Notes: a model not told the origin generated them from the letters alone. DNA of 64,000 nt from Prostheceraeus crozeri (GCA_907163375.1 CAJQUW010004777.1:516001-580000); one strand, 5' to 3'. Counted from the stretch's first letter, positions 42,887-53,875 are shown. Program-made: numbers and translations.

Positions 42887-43493
42887 TCATTCATCTTGGG
42901 AACCAAACCTCATTTCTTCTATAGTTGTCGGTTGATTCAATTTTTCTATATAAATTTTGATTTCTTTAAAATGTTTTGTAACAAAACTAATGGGCATTGA
43001 TGAATTTAAAAATAATACGTGTGGTAGAATTAGATCTGATAAGTTCATCAAGAAATAACAATAACTTACGTTATAGGAAATTTTAAATAGTTCCAAGTTT
43101 GCCACAAATCTGTTTTTTTTTATTGTCACTCAATTCCAGAATTCTTTTAAATCCATAACCTTGATAAGCAGCACTTCTCAGCAACGACCCATGGTGCACT
43201 TTATCACTTGCAATCAGTTTTGAAATCATAGTAGCACTATCTTCGATGGTAATGAAATGTTCTTTTGTAACATTGAACTGAGGAATTGTAGTAGTGGTCA
43301 GATACTGTTCTATTTTTACTGTAATATCCTCCACTTCTTTTTGAGAGTCCAATTTGTTCTTCTTTCTCCATTGAATTTCTAACTTCCACTCTTCAAAGTA
43401 TTTATTCGCAGTTTCCTTGTGCTCTTCTTTAATTAAGTTTAGTAAAATCGGCATGTAAAACGAAAAAGCTTCCGCGGCAGTACGTTTTGGCAT
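42887..43493 (-). pseudogene. Unidentified ORF pair in cargo-like segment
   Basis: The ATG ending at 43493 opens 136 codons (MPKRTAAEAFSFYMPILLNL, later 'YQGYGFKRILELSDNKKK') to 43083. A second frame (43129-42887) overlaps it and continues with a balanced composition (PISFVTKHFKEIKIYIEKLN). A GTAAGT motif lies on the minus strand near 43074, so the two could be exons of one captured gene, or one gene with a frameshift. I do not recognise a family. The base composition is visibly less AT-rich than the Polinton genes. Confidence 0.35.
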
Positions 43494-43499
43494 TTTGCA

Positions 43500-43792
43500 A
43501 TGAAGAAAGAAAACAGTCACTAGTTATGATTAATGGAATTTTGTAAATGAAGTCTTACTTCCTACATGCTGCAATATATTCCACGTCTTACAAATGTCTA
43601 AGTGGGTGTAGCAGCTGTTTGTTCTTTCATTCATTGTTTCCTTTCAAATGTTTGAGTTGGAGGTCACAGCTCTTTACACTGAAATGCCTTTTATTCATAA
43701 ATGCGAGAAGCAGATGTTCTCTACAATTGAGTGATCATCTGAGTGCAAAGCAGTAACAATAACAGGCATTGTGAGAGATTGTGTTACATTCT
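43500..43792. other. Non-coding part of the segment that splits the right terminal repeat
   Basis: Host-like composition; no gene or repeat seen. Confidence 0.45.
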
Positions 43793-44185
43793 TAAAGAAA
43801 TATTATTAGACACATGATATATTTTAAAAACCTGAAAGATGGATAAAATTCATGAATTTGAAATTCTCAACTTTTATGATTTTCGGTGTCCTGGAACGGT
43901 CATGATTTAAGCAATGAAAAATGTCATAATCTCAAATTTGAGATTCTTAACTTTTCTGATTTTTTCGGTGTCCTGGAACGGTCATGATTTTCAAGGTAAA
44001 AATTATAATTCTCAAATTTGAGATTTTGAAAAATTTGAAAATTGGGTATTTTTAAAACGCCCAAATTTATGAATTTAGGTCTTAAAAACCTGAAAAAGGG
44101 TTCAAATTCATGAATTTATGTCGTTTTTAAAGATACCATTTTTTTGAATTTTATGGTGTCCTGGAACGGTCTTTTGCCCATTACT
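43793..44185 (-). repeat. Right terminal inverted repeat of Polinton 1 (outer part)
   Basis: Reverse complement of the left repeat, from 'aatatttctttaa' inward to ATTACT at the tip. It contains three copies of the GACCGTTCCAGGACAC motif (minus strand; 43887, 43968, 44156). The inner part of the repeat is displaced to 42071-42150 by about 1.6 kb of other sequence. Confidence 0.88.
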
Positions 44186-44191
44186 TAGACA

Positions 44192-44360
44192 ACCCGCATC
44201 CGCATCCGTGCGTGTATGCGGATAATCCGCATCCGCGCGGATGCGGTTGCGGGTTGAAAAAATTCAATAACGCGGATGCGGATGCAGTTGCGGGTTGACA
44301 TTTTTCGGAAACGCGGATGCGGATGCGGTTGCGGATATAATCTTTTTGATCCGCATCCGC
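44192..44360. repeat. GCGGAT-rich subterminal repeat, left side of hAT
   Basis: Many copies of ATCCGC/GCGGAT in both orientations, with 'gcggatgcggttgcggg' type phrases. The right side of the element (47517-47612) has the same words, probably transposase-binding sites. Confidence 0.8.
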
Positions 44361-44776
44361 AGAATAGACTGAATAGTACAAGAATAAGTTAATACGTTAA
44401 GACAGCCAAGACATTGTTCAGACAAGAGTGGTTTTGATTTAGGGTAAGTGCATTGAGGTTCATTATCCAAAGTTTATTGTTAACCATTCAGGCCTGTGTG
44501 ATCGCTACCTCATAAGGTATTCGACATCACACATTCATACACACCAATACACTGTATGAATTCTGTACTTGCCTTGGCTTGCGGTCTAGTGTGAGTATAG
44601 AATAAAACTCTGTGGGTAAAACCAATGACTTTAGAACGCGTAGTGCGTGTGGTAGAACAAAACGTCCCATGAAATTCGATGAGGAAGAATGATATTGATA
44701 CGTCAGAAGATGACGTTGTGATGTGAGTATTGATTCATTTATCTCACTGCTGAGCGCTAAGACTGCAGTCGCATTA

Positions 44777-46741
44777 ATGGGCAAGTCAGTTTCCCACCTA
44801 TCATTCACCTGCAGGCAGCTCACAACACAAGTCGCAACTGAACACATGGATAAATTTACGATTGAAAACAGATTGAAATCTGGCAAACTATCTCTGGCCG
44901 AAATCGACGAAAGTGCTGATGACATTTGGCACTCCTTCGCATGTCCTGTTAATGCCGATGGGACTAAAGTGATTAACTTTGCTGGTTGCCGGAACTGTCG
45001 CAAAGTTTTCAAAATTCGAAACGATGACGGTAGACATTTAGGAACGTCCAATCTGAGGAGTCATCTCTCAAAGTGTGCGGAGGTATCATCAAGTGACAAA
45101 ATTATTCCAAGTACGAAGATCACCCATTTCTTCATGAATTCACAGCAACGTATGACAGTAAACGAGAAAAATGAGTTAAAGGACTGTTTAGTGAATTACG
45201 TCGTCGAAGGAATGAACTCATTCAATTCAATTGAGCAACAATCTTTGATTAATCTTGTTCAATTTGGCGTTAAAATTGGACAATCGTATCCTAAAGGTTT
45301 CAATATGTCGGCTGAATGGATTCGTCGTAGAACTGTTGCTCGTGCGATGGCCGACAATTATGCCGAAATGAAGGAAGAAATTAAGCTGAAAGTTCAATCT
45401 ACCAGCTCTATTGTGTTAACTACTGATCTATGGACCGATAATGTAGGAAAAAGATCGTACTTGGATGTTTCTGCCGTTTATCTTGACTCTCCCGATGCAA
45501 CGTCTTTCACTAGAATTGGATTAGCTTGCAGAGTTTTTCCCGATGTCCCCCATACTGGGGAACACATGAAAACACAAATAACTTCAGTTTTGAGGGAGTT
45601 TGGACTGAGTGATAAAACGCCTATTACATCTGACTCCGGCTCTAATATTTTGAAGGCCCTTTCTGACAACGTCAATTTCGTATGTTTTTGCCACAGGTTC
45701 CATACATGTTTCACCGATGCGATGAAAGCTACAATTCAGGAAGACAGTGATTTACGCCTGTTAATTGATAATATGCGTGCTCTGCAGGGATACGTGTCAC
45801 ATACTGGTGGCATAAATCACCAATTACCTATAGCCATCAAATCTGCATGCCTTACACGTGGATGGGAAGATATAATACAACTTTTCCATGCGTTTGATGA
45901 AAGTTTTGACACTTTGAATGATCTGTTATCGAAAAAAGAGCTTCAACACAAGCTTCCTCGTAATAGAACGTTGATTAGCTTGGTCCAGAACTGGATTGCG
46001 CCACTACGACAAATATTTCGAGAACTGGAAACATCGAAGCGACCAGCTTTTCATATGGTGTTAGTTGCGTATTATAAAGTCGAAAAGTACTGTGAGTCAG
46101 CCTCAAACAGTCATCCATGTCTTCGCATCCTTGCAAAATATCTGTGGTCCGCTATGGAGAAGAAATATTGGACATCGACTACAACTACACACATAATAGC
46201 CGTGTTACTTCATCCAAATTTGAAATCGTTATCTATGATGGTAAACTCATCGTCAACAAAAAGCACTTGGTTGAAAAGTGTTCGTCAAGATATTGAATCA
46301 GGAATAGTGAAACTTGCAAATGACTTGCCCATCAATTCTTGTGCACATCCATCCCAGTCCCAATCATCTCCACAAAATAAGAAAGCTAAACTTCACGACG
46401 ACGGTGAAAAAACTGATGGATTCTTCGATGACATGTTTGAAGTTGATGCTAAAACATTGACACCTGAACGCGAAAGAACTGTTGAAGATGAGATTAATGA
46501 CTATAAGATCATGACAGTCCAAGTGAAACATACAAATCCGTTGGATTTCTGGAAGGAAAATTCTGACAGATTTCCTATCTTAAATCAACTATCGAGACAG
46601 ATTTTTATTATCCAGGCATCTTCTGCAGAGAGTGAAAGACATTTTTCATGCGCCGGTAACATAGTTACTGAAAAACGAGGTAGCTTGGATGGAGAGACTG
46701 TTGAAAAACTGGTTCTTTTGAAAACTAACAAACGCACATGA
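44777..46741 (+). CDS. hAT-family transposase with BED finger, open reading frame
   Basis: 654 codons from the ATG at 44777; the next in-frame ATG (44846) is an alternative start. A BED zinc finger (C71, C74, H96, C100 in this numbering; GCRNCRKVF...NLRSHLSKC) is followed by the catalytic RNase-H-like domain. TTDLWTDNVGKRSY and PITSDSGSNILKAL hold likely catalytic Asp residues, and FCHRFHTCF is the hAT Cys/His motif. The C-terminal hATC dimerisation domain has LDFWKENSDRFPILNQL and SAESERHFSCAGNIVTEKRG. No stop or frameshift is visible over the whole length, which is unusual in this window. Nested insertion of the Polinton lies outside the gene but separates it from the left terminus. Confidence 0.92.
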   Translation: MGKSVSHLSFTCRQLTTQVATEHMDKFTIENRLKSGKLSLAEIDESADDIWHSFACPVNADGTKVINFAGCRNCRKVFKIRNDDGRHLGTSNLRSHLSKCAEVSSSDKIIPSTKITHFFMNSQQRMTVNEKNELKDCLVNYVVEGMNSFNSIEQQSLINLVQFGVKIGQSYPKGFNMSAEWIRRRTVARAMADNYAEMKEEIKLKVQSTSSIVLTTDLWTDNVGKRSYLDVSAVYLDSPDATSFTRIGLACRVFPDVPHTGEHMKTQITSVLREFGLSDKTPITSDSGSNILKALSDNVNFVCFCHRFHTCFTDAMKATIQEDSDLRLLIDNMRALQGYVSHTGGINHQLPIAIKSACLTRGWEDIIQLFHAFDESFDTLNDLLSKKELQHKLPRNRTLISLVQNWIAPLRQIFRELETSKRPAFHMVLVAYYKVEKYCESASNSHPCLRILAKYLWSAMEKKYWTSTTTTHIIAVLLHPNLKSLSMMVNSSSTKSTWLKSVRQDIESGIVKLANDLPINSCAHPSQSQSSPQNKKAKLHDDGEKTDGFFDDMFEVDAKTLTPERERTVEDEINDYKIMTVQVKHTNPLDFWKENSDRFPILNQLSRQIFIIQASSAESERHFSCAGNIVTEKRGSLDGETVEKLVLLKTNKRT

Positions 46742-47516
46742 CAGTCTTCAGTGAGTGAAAGTTGAATAGATAGCTATATATATTTGTATGGAGAGCTTTG
46801 TGTGAAATATATGTATTTGTTTTTGAATATATCTATACATATAAAGATATCGTTGATTATCAAAATTGACTTTTCTATGCGAGTTCTACGAAAGGAAAAT
46901 TATAAGCACACAAGCACAAAATATTATGTAAGGCAGCTTTTAGACTAAACTACATTTAGATATTTCTGAAAATTGTCATTTTTAAATTTCAAATCGTGTA
47001 GTTTTCTGAGAGCCATGGATATACCGTAATATAAAGATAAATATCTATAAAATCGTTTAATATAATAAGCCATATCTTTAATGCATTATAAAATATAAAT
47101 GTAGGCCTATTCGGTATCGGTACGGTATATAGAAATTAGAAAACTAAGGAAAATAAATGTGCTGTAGTCCTTATTGCTTTACAATACTTTTAGTGTAGGA
47201 TACCGACCGATAAGCTACCATAGATGCTATAGCTCATCATGCATCCTAGAATTCCAATGATATTCAAATTATAAACTAAATCTAGGCCTTATTTCTAGCA
47301 GACTGGTCATTATTATAATTAAGAAATATTGGGTAAATACTCGTATGTCCAACGACTGAAACTAAATATATACAGGTATAGGTCTATTGAATCAATATTC
47401 CTGAAGTTATAAACCTAAAACCTAAAACAAAGCCCCATATGCGCACTTGGCTGTTATATATTGGCACTATTGGTCATTTATTGACACATCACGCAGATAA
47501 GCTTATGCTAAATATG
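46742..47516. other. 3' non-coding part of the hAT element
   Basis: AT-rich, no ORF. It ends in the GCGGAT-rich subterminal zone. Confidence 0.6.
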
Positions 47517-47612
47517 GATGCGGATGCAATTGCGGATCAAGTTTTTCCCTGCGGATGCAGTTGCGGATCAAGAATTTTCTTTCCTGCGGATGCGGATGCA
47601 GTTGCGGTTTTA
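47517..47612. repeat. GCGGAT-rich subterminal repeat, right side of hAT
   Basis: 'ggatgcggatgcaNttgcgg' phrases, the counterpart of 44192-44360. Confidence 0.8.
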
Positions 47613-47645
47613 GAAAATCGAATTTTGTCCACCTTTGACTTGCAT

Positions 47646-48535
47646 TACTAAAACTTCGAATAAATATTAGAGCAGGAAATGCTGAAGCATGGATTACTTT
47701 CACATGACGTATGTAGCACCCTTTCCCATCAGGTAAATAATCCAGTAACTGAGAAATACATGCTCATAAATGTTTCTAATTCTCCCTTTTATTACATTTT
47801 TTAGCTTCACCTGTATATCAATGTGTTTTGAGTCATTCTCACAGTTTCTCCTTGTCATACATTGAGATTTTCCATAGAATAGTGTGGTAATTTTGAATAT
47901 CTTCAGTAGAAATTTATGTTCATTTATTTCTCAGTTACTAGAATATTTCCCTGATGACAGTAGAATGTTCCTAAGGAAAGGCCTTGGCATTGCATGATTT
48001 CACTATAAGTTAGATATAAAGTGGATGTTCTGTTTCATTATTTGTCGCCTACAATTGTGTCCGATAAGATGTGGTTAATGAAACCAATGAATTGGAAATG
48101 AAAAAATTAAAATGTTCAAAATCTCGTCCGTCACTGAGTAAATCATATACGAGCATAATGATAACAGAGAATCAAAATACTGACCGAGATGGGAATAACA
48201 ATAATACAATGAGGCGAACAATCTGATAACTGACTGATTGCTGATGCAATGTTGCGAAAGTACAACGCAACCTGTCAAACTAGATTTGAAATTACTCATT
48301 GAAGAGGGATTTCGAGTGAGGTACAGCGCAAGTCAATCGAGAATTCTCTACACCGAGATTTTGGCACTTTTGAAGTCTCCACACTTTTGAGTTTATATTG
48401 ATTCCCGCGAGCTGACGCATAAGAGCTGGACATGCATTTACATGTCTTCAAATTTTTTTCAGTAAATGTTCTGAGACTTTTTTCGGATTCTATACAGCGT
48501 CAATCAAAACTTTTCACAAACTGTTAATCAAGTAA
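47646..48535. other. No gene seen
   Basis: Unique flank of the hAT insertion. Confidence 0.5.
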
Positions 48536-48539
48536 TGCC

Positions 48540-48995
48540 CGATCCGCTGTCAAATGCTGAGGTAGTAGGCCCTCGTCGTCGTTGAAGTTGCCGTACCCGA
48601 TACGGGCCTTGGCGAAGCATCAGAAGTCACGATTTCTAGCAGAATCGCAAAGAGAGTGGGCATTGACGCTAAAATAATTCTAAAATATTCTCCTTTGTCT
48701 TCCGCGTGATTTTCTTCCTTCCTAGTCCACTTAGAGACAACGCTTCAATTTTGTTTCTCCGATTGAAGTGGCCTACGAAACTCAGCAGTTGACTCTCAAT
48801 CCGTTTGACTAGCATTCAGTTTTGACCGACGCGTCGGAGGACCTCTTCGTTGGTGATTCTTTGGATGTACGAAATTCTCATCATGCGTCTGTAATACCAC
48901 ATTTCTGCTGCTTCCAGATTAGAGCGTGTTTCAGTAGATAGTGTCCATGATTCGCAGCCGCATAATAATGTCGACCATACATATCATTTTAGTAG
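48540..48995 (-). mobile_element. LINE, ORF2 C-terminal relic
   Basis: The minus strand from ~48990 encodes LLCGCESWTLSTETRSNLEA, then AEMWYYRRMMRISYIQRITN and EEVLRRVGQN, a stop, then KRIESQLLSFVGHFNRRNK. This is the post-reverse-transcriptase region of a non-LTR retrotransposon. Further on, 'AKARIGYGN' resembles the extreme C-terminus of such ORFs. It is truncated and broken by stops. It is a different lineage from the pieces at 4605 and 17285, judging by motif wording. Confidence 0.8.
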
Positions 48996-48999
48996 CCGT

Positions 49000-51055
49000 T
49001 TTATTTTTTCAATTAAATCCATTATTCATTGCATCTCCTAAGTCACCCTATAAACTTTCCCATGCAATGAAACTATTCAAGCAATAATTATAATCTTGTG
49101 AAAGCTGAGGAATGCACAATTCTTACAAATTTCACCAGGCTAGAATGCAGAATTCTGGATATTTGAGATAAAGTAGGGTTTGAAGCTGCATAGTAAGTTA
49201 GAAATTTCAGTCTTTAAGAAATAGTTCGCAACATTGGTGTCACATAGCATGCATAATATTGGTACTCTTGAATCGTGTCACATTACGATGTTGTAATTGT
49301 TTTGACTGACAAAGCAATTAAAAGTTGTCGGTCAAATGAATCGGTCTGATTGTTGCATTGAATTCAACCATCACCACGGTCTCAGAGACATCTTCTCAGT
49401 GCACATTTTGATATTATAATTCATAATCAATGAAGGTTTTCATATCAAACTTTGGGCTAAGTGTCAAAATTTTCAAAGAAAGTAAAAATCGGGAATTTGA
49501 ATTGCAATTCCATATTACAAAGATAAGCGTGTTCGGGCAAATGAAAACCACCAGTGTGCACGAATTATGTGCATGACCGTGATTTTTATGCGACTGAAGG
49601 AGGCTATCACCCCCAGGATCTCGTTGTGCTACTGTGTGGTTAGGACTGAGGTAACAATAATGAACATTCGAGATCAAGTTACTAGACTCCAGGGCGTCGT
49701 GTAAGTTCATTTGCCAATGCTGTATTTCTTAGCGGTCCTAAATGGCCTCCTTAACCGGAGTTGGCAAAAACACATTTTTTAAGCTAATTTCAGTTACGAA
49801 AACGTTACTGCAATTTTTCTATTGTAAACATCTGCAATAGACTCCTGAACGTTATATTGATGTTCGTCCGCAGTAGATAATAAAATGTTATACACTGCGT
49901 TCTCAAATGTCTTGCAGTGAATTCATAATTAAATATTCATACTACCGGCATCTTCTGAGTATAATGATTGTTATTGGTGGACTGGTTTCTTATTTATCGA
50001 AATTTGAAATTGCAGGCTAGTTTCACTCTCAACATTTGTCAAATACGAAGCACGCAGTTGAACACCTCCTTATCACATTGTATCTGAATGATCATTTTTT
50101 TCAACGTTGTTTCTGAACGAAATTTGGTCGGTGAGGAAAAGAACAGCCTATTAACCCATTTACTCTTTCGACATTTGGACAGAATAGAAACTTGACACAT
50201 ACACGTGCGCAGTTGCTCATTCCTGAGATCATGTATTGGCTAGCATAAGACAAGCGTTGGTTGTTTCAGAAACTGAGGCATTAAGACGGATGCTTCAATG
50301 AAGTTTCAGTCTTGAAACAAGAGCGGCAATAGATTTCAGGCTCACGTCCTGTACATGAGGCTCGTATAGCTCCGTTTTCGTTTATTTTAGAAAGCGAAGT
50401 CCAAACGGGATCCTCGAACTATGATCTTATCTTCCCCTATCTTCGAACCATAGGTAACAATTCAACATTTTATCTCTCCACATCTTCAAAATTTTGAAAT
50501 TTCCCGAATTTTAGATGCAAAAATTGAATAGAATGCTACTTTGATTGATTATTAATGGAGTTGTAAGCCAAAGCACTTGCCTATTAGTGCATGACTGCAT
50601 TTATCCAGTGATTAAGTTATGAGATGCAGCGAATTAATCATTACAATTGAAGTAATATATTAAAATATCAAATTGGTCGAAATTCACACATTCCAGTGTT
50701 CCGTCTCTGGAGCTGGCGCACCGGTGTACCGATGCACAGATGCACCACGCTCAGCCCCTGATATTATGGCGCCAAAATGCTGTTACAAATTATATGTCCC
50801 GAATATACACAATACCCGAATACACGACTTATCATATTACAAGTGATAAGTCAATGAATAGGACCTACACAATATAACTCTAACAGTTCCATCGTCACCA
50901 TTACCTCAATCATCAAATGCTCCTACGATTTAACCGTGTTGCACATTTTGAAAACGCCCCCAAGACGACAATTTGCGACAGGAATGGATAACATCAATTC
51001 TTGAGCAGCGTCCGCCGATAAATTTTTCAAAATGCTCTGTTATGAACATCGTAAC
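49000..51055. other. No gene seen
   Basis: About 2 kb of unique sequence; no motif I can support. Its right end may include decayed LINE sequence. Confidence 0.45.
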
Positions 51056-51059
51056 GAAA

Positions 51060-51565
51060 AGGAATTTCGGTGACTGGCAACCACTTTTCGGTCTGTCATG
51101 AGAACAGTTGAAAGTATCAAAGTCATCAGTATCCATCTCAGTCCTGACCTTAAGTGGAATATACATCAAATTGTTTCTGCAGGATCACGTCGTCTGTATT
51201 ATAATAACTGTAAAATAATCTTATGTATTTTGAGATGTTCAGGATGTTCAACCACAATCTTTCGTCATGCATACCTCGCGTATGTCAAATCCATGCGTTT
51301 GTACGCAGTCCTGTCTTCTTGAACGCACCTCATCCTTTGTGGAGGAACATTTCTCGGATGGAGAAAGGAGCCTCGAAGACCACTGGAAATGCAATGGAAC
51401 CTTGTTTTGAAGTATTTGTGGCAAAGACCTGTTCTTCACTTTTCAGAAAATTATCTTGGATAAAAGCTATTCCCTTCGGTGGCTCTTATCCATCAAATCA
51501 CGAACATCTAGAAACTGTTGTCTGCTGAAACGCTCAGCTGCCAAGACTACGATATTCAAGAGGTC
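51060..51565 (+). mobile_element. LINE reverse-transcriptase relic (CR1/Jockey-like)
   Basis: The plus strand encodes VESIKVISIHLSPDLKWNIH, then 'AGSRRLYYNN', 'CSGCSTTIFRHAYLAYVKSM' and 'RLYAVLSS'. This follows the 'V...K.LG..IS.DLKWN.H...I..KASRRLY.LR.L...G....DL...Y...IRP.LEYA' pattern after the polymerase core of CR1/Jockey-type LINEs. Stops and frame changes follow; 3' sequence to ~51565 may belong to it. Confidence 0.65.
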
Positions 51566-51569
51566 ATTC

Positions 51570-52505
51570 ATTCGCTTTTATAAATAACTTGTATTCCTTT
51601 TATCAACAATTCGTGACTGTTTTTGCGTACATCTTTTGTACCTACAAATTAATTATCAATTTTGTGACAACATGTCAAGGAGTATCTCAGAAGAAATTCG
51701 GAAAGTGCTATGTTTTTCCTACAATTGCGAGTGTTGGCGACATTGCTAATTAAACAGTCTTATATACTATCTTCACAATCACAGCAAATCAATTAATTAC
51801 TTTGAGCTATTGTCAATCAATCTCAATTGTAATTAATGAACACTTAGCACTTAAACATCAAACACAGCATTTGACATGTAATTGCAACGCAATTAAGTTG
51901 TGATGCGAATCGAAGTACCTTCAACGGGATTATAGAAAATAAGAGTTGAGAATACTGTGATTAAAGTTTTCATAAGTCACTGGAAATTCTACATTATTGT
52001 GTCACAATTTATTTGTACTTTTATTTTCTATAAGTAGCTCAGTTCAACATACTTTGTATATTTCATTAAAAACATTAAATAAAATCACAACAAAATCAAC
52101 CTTTGTTTTGCTTTTGTATAATATTCCTGACATTGTGGTAGCTCAGCATTCGATAACAATGCATCCATCTGGCTTATATTTCTATTGGAATCCTAATGAC
52201 ACTCATGAACATGCTTCATTTCTACAAAACATCACAATGTCCGAGTTGAAAGCCTTTTGTCACTCATGAAATCAGATTGTCACTGATGATTTCTAGGCAG
52301 TCCTACTTGAATTCCAAAACCTGTATACATACATAAATAACTTCTCTGGCACGCAAGGCTTGTCTGAATTCGTTGTGACTAAGAAATCAACTTGCGTATT
52401 TTTATTATGCAATAGTAATTAATTGACAACTTGAGGTCTAAGTTTCCTTCAACGAGGTTTGATTGCAATATGAAATTAGATTAGCAGAATGAATAATTCT
52501 GAACA
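51570..52505. other. No gene seen
   Basis: AT-rich unique DNA up to the second Polinton. A 90-codon plus frame (51997-52269) shows no recognisable motif. Confidence 0.45.
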
Positions 52506-52512
52506 ATATTCA

Positions 52513-53080
52513 AGCAATGGGAAGAAGACCGTTCCAGGACAGGACAAAATTCTTAAATTTTTTGTATTTTTAAAAACGACTAAATTTAAGAATTTTGGTC
52601 ATTTTTCCAGGTTTTAAGACCTAAATTCATAAATTTAGTCCATTTAAAAAGTACCATTTTTGAAAAATTGGTATCTTAAAAGAACGACTAAATTTAAGAA
52701 TTTTGGTCATTTTTCAGATTATTAAGACCTAAATTCATAAATTTAGGCGTTCTTAAAAATACCCAATTTTTCAAATTTTTCAAAATCTTAAATTTGAGCA
52801 TTACAATTTTTCTCTTGAAAATCATGACCGTTCCAGGACACCGAAAATCATCAAAGTTAAGAATCTCAAATTTGTGATTATAATTATTTTCTCCTCAAAA
52901 TCATGACCGTTCCAGGACACGGCAAAATCATCAAAGTTAAGAATCTCAAATTTGTGATTATAATTATTTTATCTTGAAAATCATGACCGTTCCAGGACAC
53001 CGTAAAATCATAAAAGTTAAGAATCTCAAATTTGTGATTATAATTATTTTATCTTGAAAATCATGACCGTTCCAGGACAC
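52513..53080 (+). repeat. Left terminal repeat of Polinton 2 with 80-bp internal repeats
   Basis: Homologous to 26153-26656. The GACCGTTCCAGGACA core occurs at 52527, 52826, 52905, 52985 and 53065; the last four sit on a 79-80 bp tandem repeat. Palindromic 'taaatttaagaatttt' words lie between them. Confidence 0.85.
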
Positions 53081-53084
53081 AACA

Positions 53085-53870
53085 TCAGAAAAATTAAGAA
53101 GACGCAATTATTACTTAGACATTCTTCGTTATTGTATTCACAACATTATTTAAAGTACTAATTGTGTGAACTAGAAGATCATTGTAACTCATAAACACAA
53201 AATTATTCAATGAACCCGTACACTGGCTGATAATTGAAGAGAGACAGAGATTGAAGAGAGAGAGAGAGAGATTTATTGTTCTAGCAACGGAGAACATCTA
53301 ACAGCTTTCCCCTAAAATTATCGTGGAATCTCTTGTCATTTCAATTTATGCATCAGTAATATTTTGACAGTTCAATTTACGCGTCGGTAAAAATTTGGCA
53401 GTTCAATTTACCCCTACGTAAATTATTTTCAGAATCAGTTTTCAAAATCTGTTTTCAAAGTCTGTTTTCAAAGTGGGTTTTAGAAATCCATTCACAAAAT
53501 TCATTTAACGTTTTCTCTTTCCACATGAATAGGTTAAAACACATACGGGTAGCAATAAAAGTACTTCCCATTGTGAAGTCATGAATAGGTTAAGCACATA
53601 AGAGTGCAGTGACAATTCAGCAATTCTTCTTCTAAATTTAGAACGCATAAACGCCGATATGTGGGTTAGTTGTTATAGCAATTTTAAACAATCCCTTTAA
53701 CGATGAAACACATTCACGAATGAAGTTCATGAAGAAAATGGAAATCTGTAAAACAATGTAGAATAGAATAATTATAATATCATCATTTCAAATCGAATAA
53801 GTAGTAAGTTAAGTCATCATTATGAGACAATTTTTTAATTTAGGGGTCCCTATAAGAAATTTTTTTTATT
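53085..53870. other. Cargo-like segment between terminal repeat and protease
   Basis: Composition is closer to host DNA than to the Polinton. It contains a (GA)n run near 53255-53272 and small repeated 'cagttcaatttacg' and 'aatctgttttcaaa' words. No gene seen. Confidence 0.5.
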
Positions 53871-53875
53871 ATAAA

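Larger units (their letters stand above)
26153..44185. mobile_element. Polinton/Maverick (adintovirus-like) element 1, full length, decayed
   Basis: 18,033 bp bounded by inverted repeats that begin AGTAATGGGCAAAAGACCGT. The flanks TGGACA (26147-26152) and TAGACA (44186-44191) are a 6-bp target duplication with one change, as Polinton integrases make. It carries the diagnostic gene set: protein-primed PolB, retroviral-type integrase, adenain-like protease, FtsK/HerA-type packaging ATPase, double-jelly-roll capsid and penton-like proteins. Late genes lie on the minus strand; protease, clamp-like gene and PolB lie on plus. It is very AT-rich compared with its flanks. Multiple stops and frameshifts in protease, integrase, fibre, clamp-like, PolB and ATPase genes show it cannot be active as it stands. 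Confidence 0.93.
26141..47637 (+). mobile_element. hAT transposon split by a Polinton near its left end
   Basis: The left terminus CAAAGGTGGACA (26141-26152) is the inverse of the right terminus TGTCCACCTTTG (ends 47637). ACTTACAT (26133-26140) and ACTTGCAT (47638-47645) are an 8-bp target duplication with one change, the size expected for hAT. The Polinton 26153-44185 lies 12 bp inside the left end. Without it and one copy of its own 6-bp duplication the hAT is about 3.46 kb. It holds one transposase gene (44777-46741) and GCGGAT-rich subterminal repeats at both sides. The superfamily is confirmed by the encoded BED and hATC domains. Confidence 0.88.

Noticed and set aside
53108-53119. ATTACTTAGACA, identical to the Polinton 1 right tip plus its flank (44180-44191)
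   Set aside because: A 12-bp match in AT-rich DNA can be chance, and no other sign of a Polinton end or hAT sequence surrounds it.
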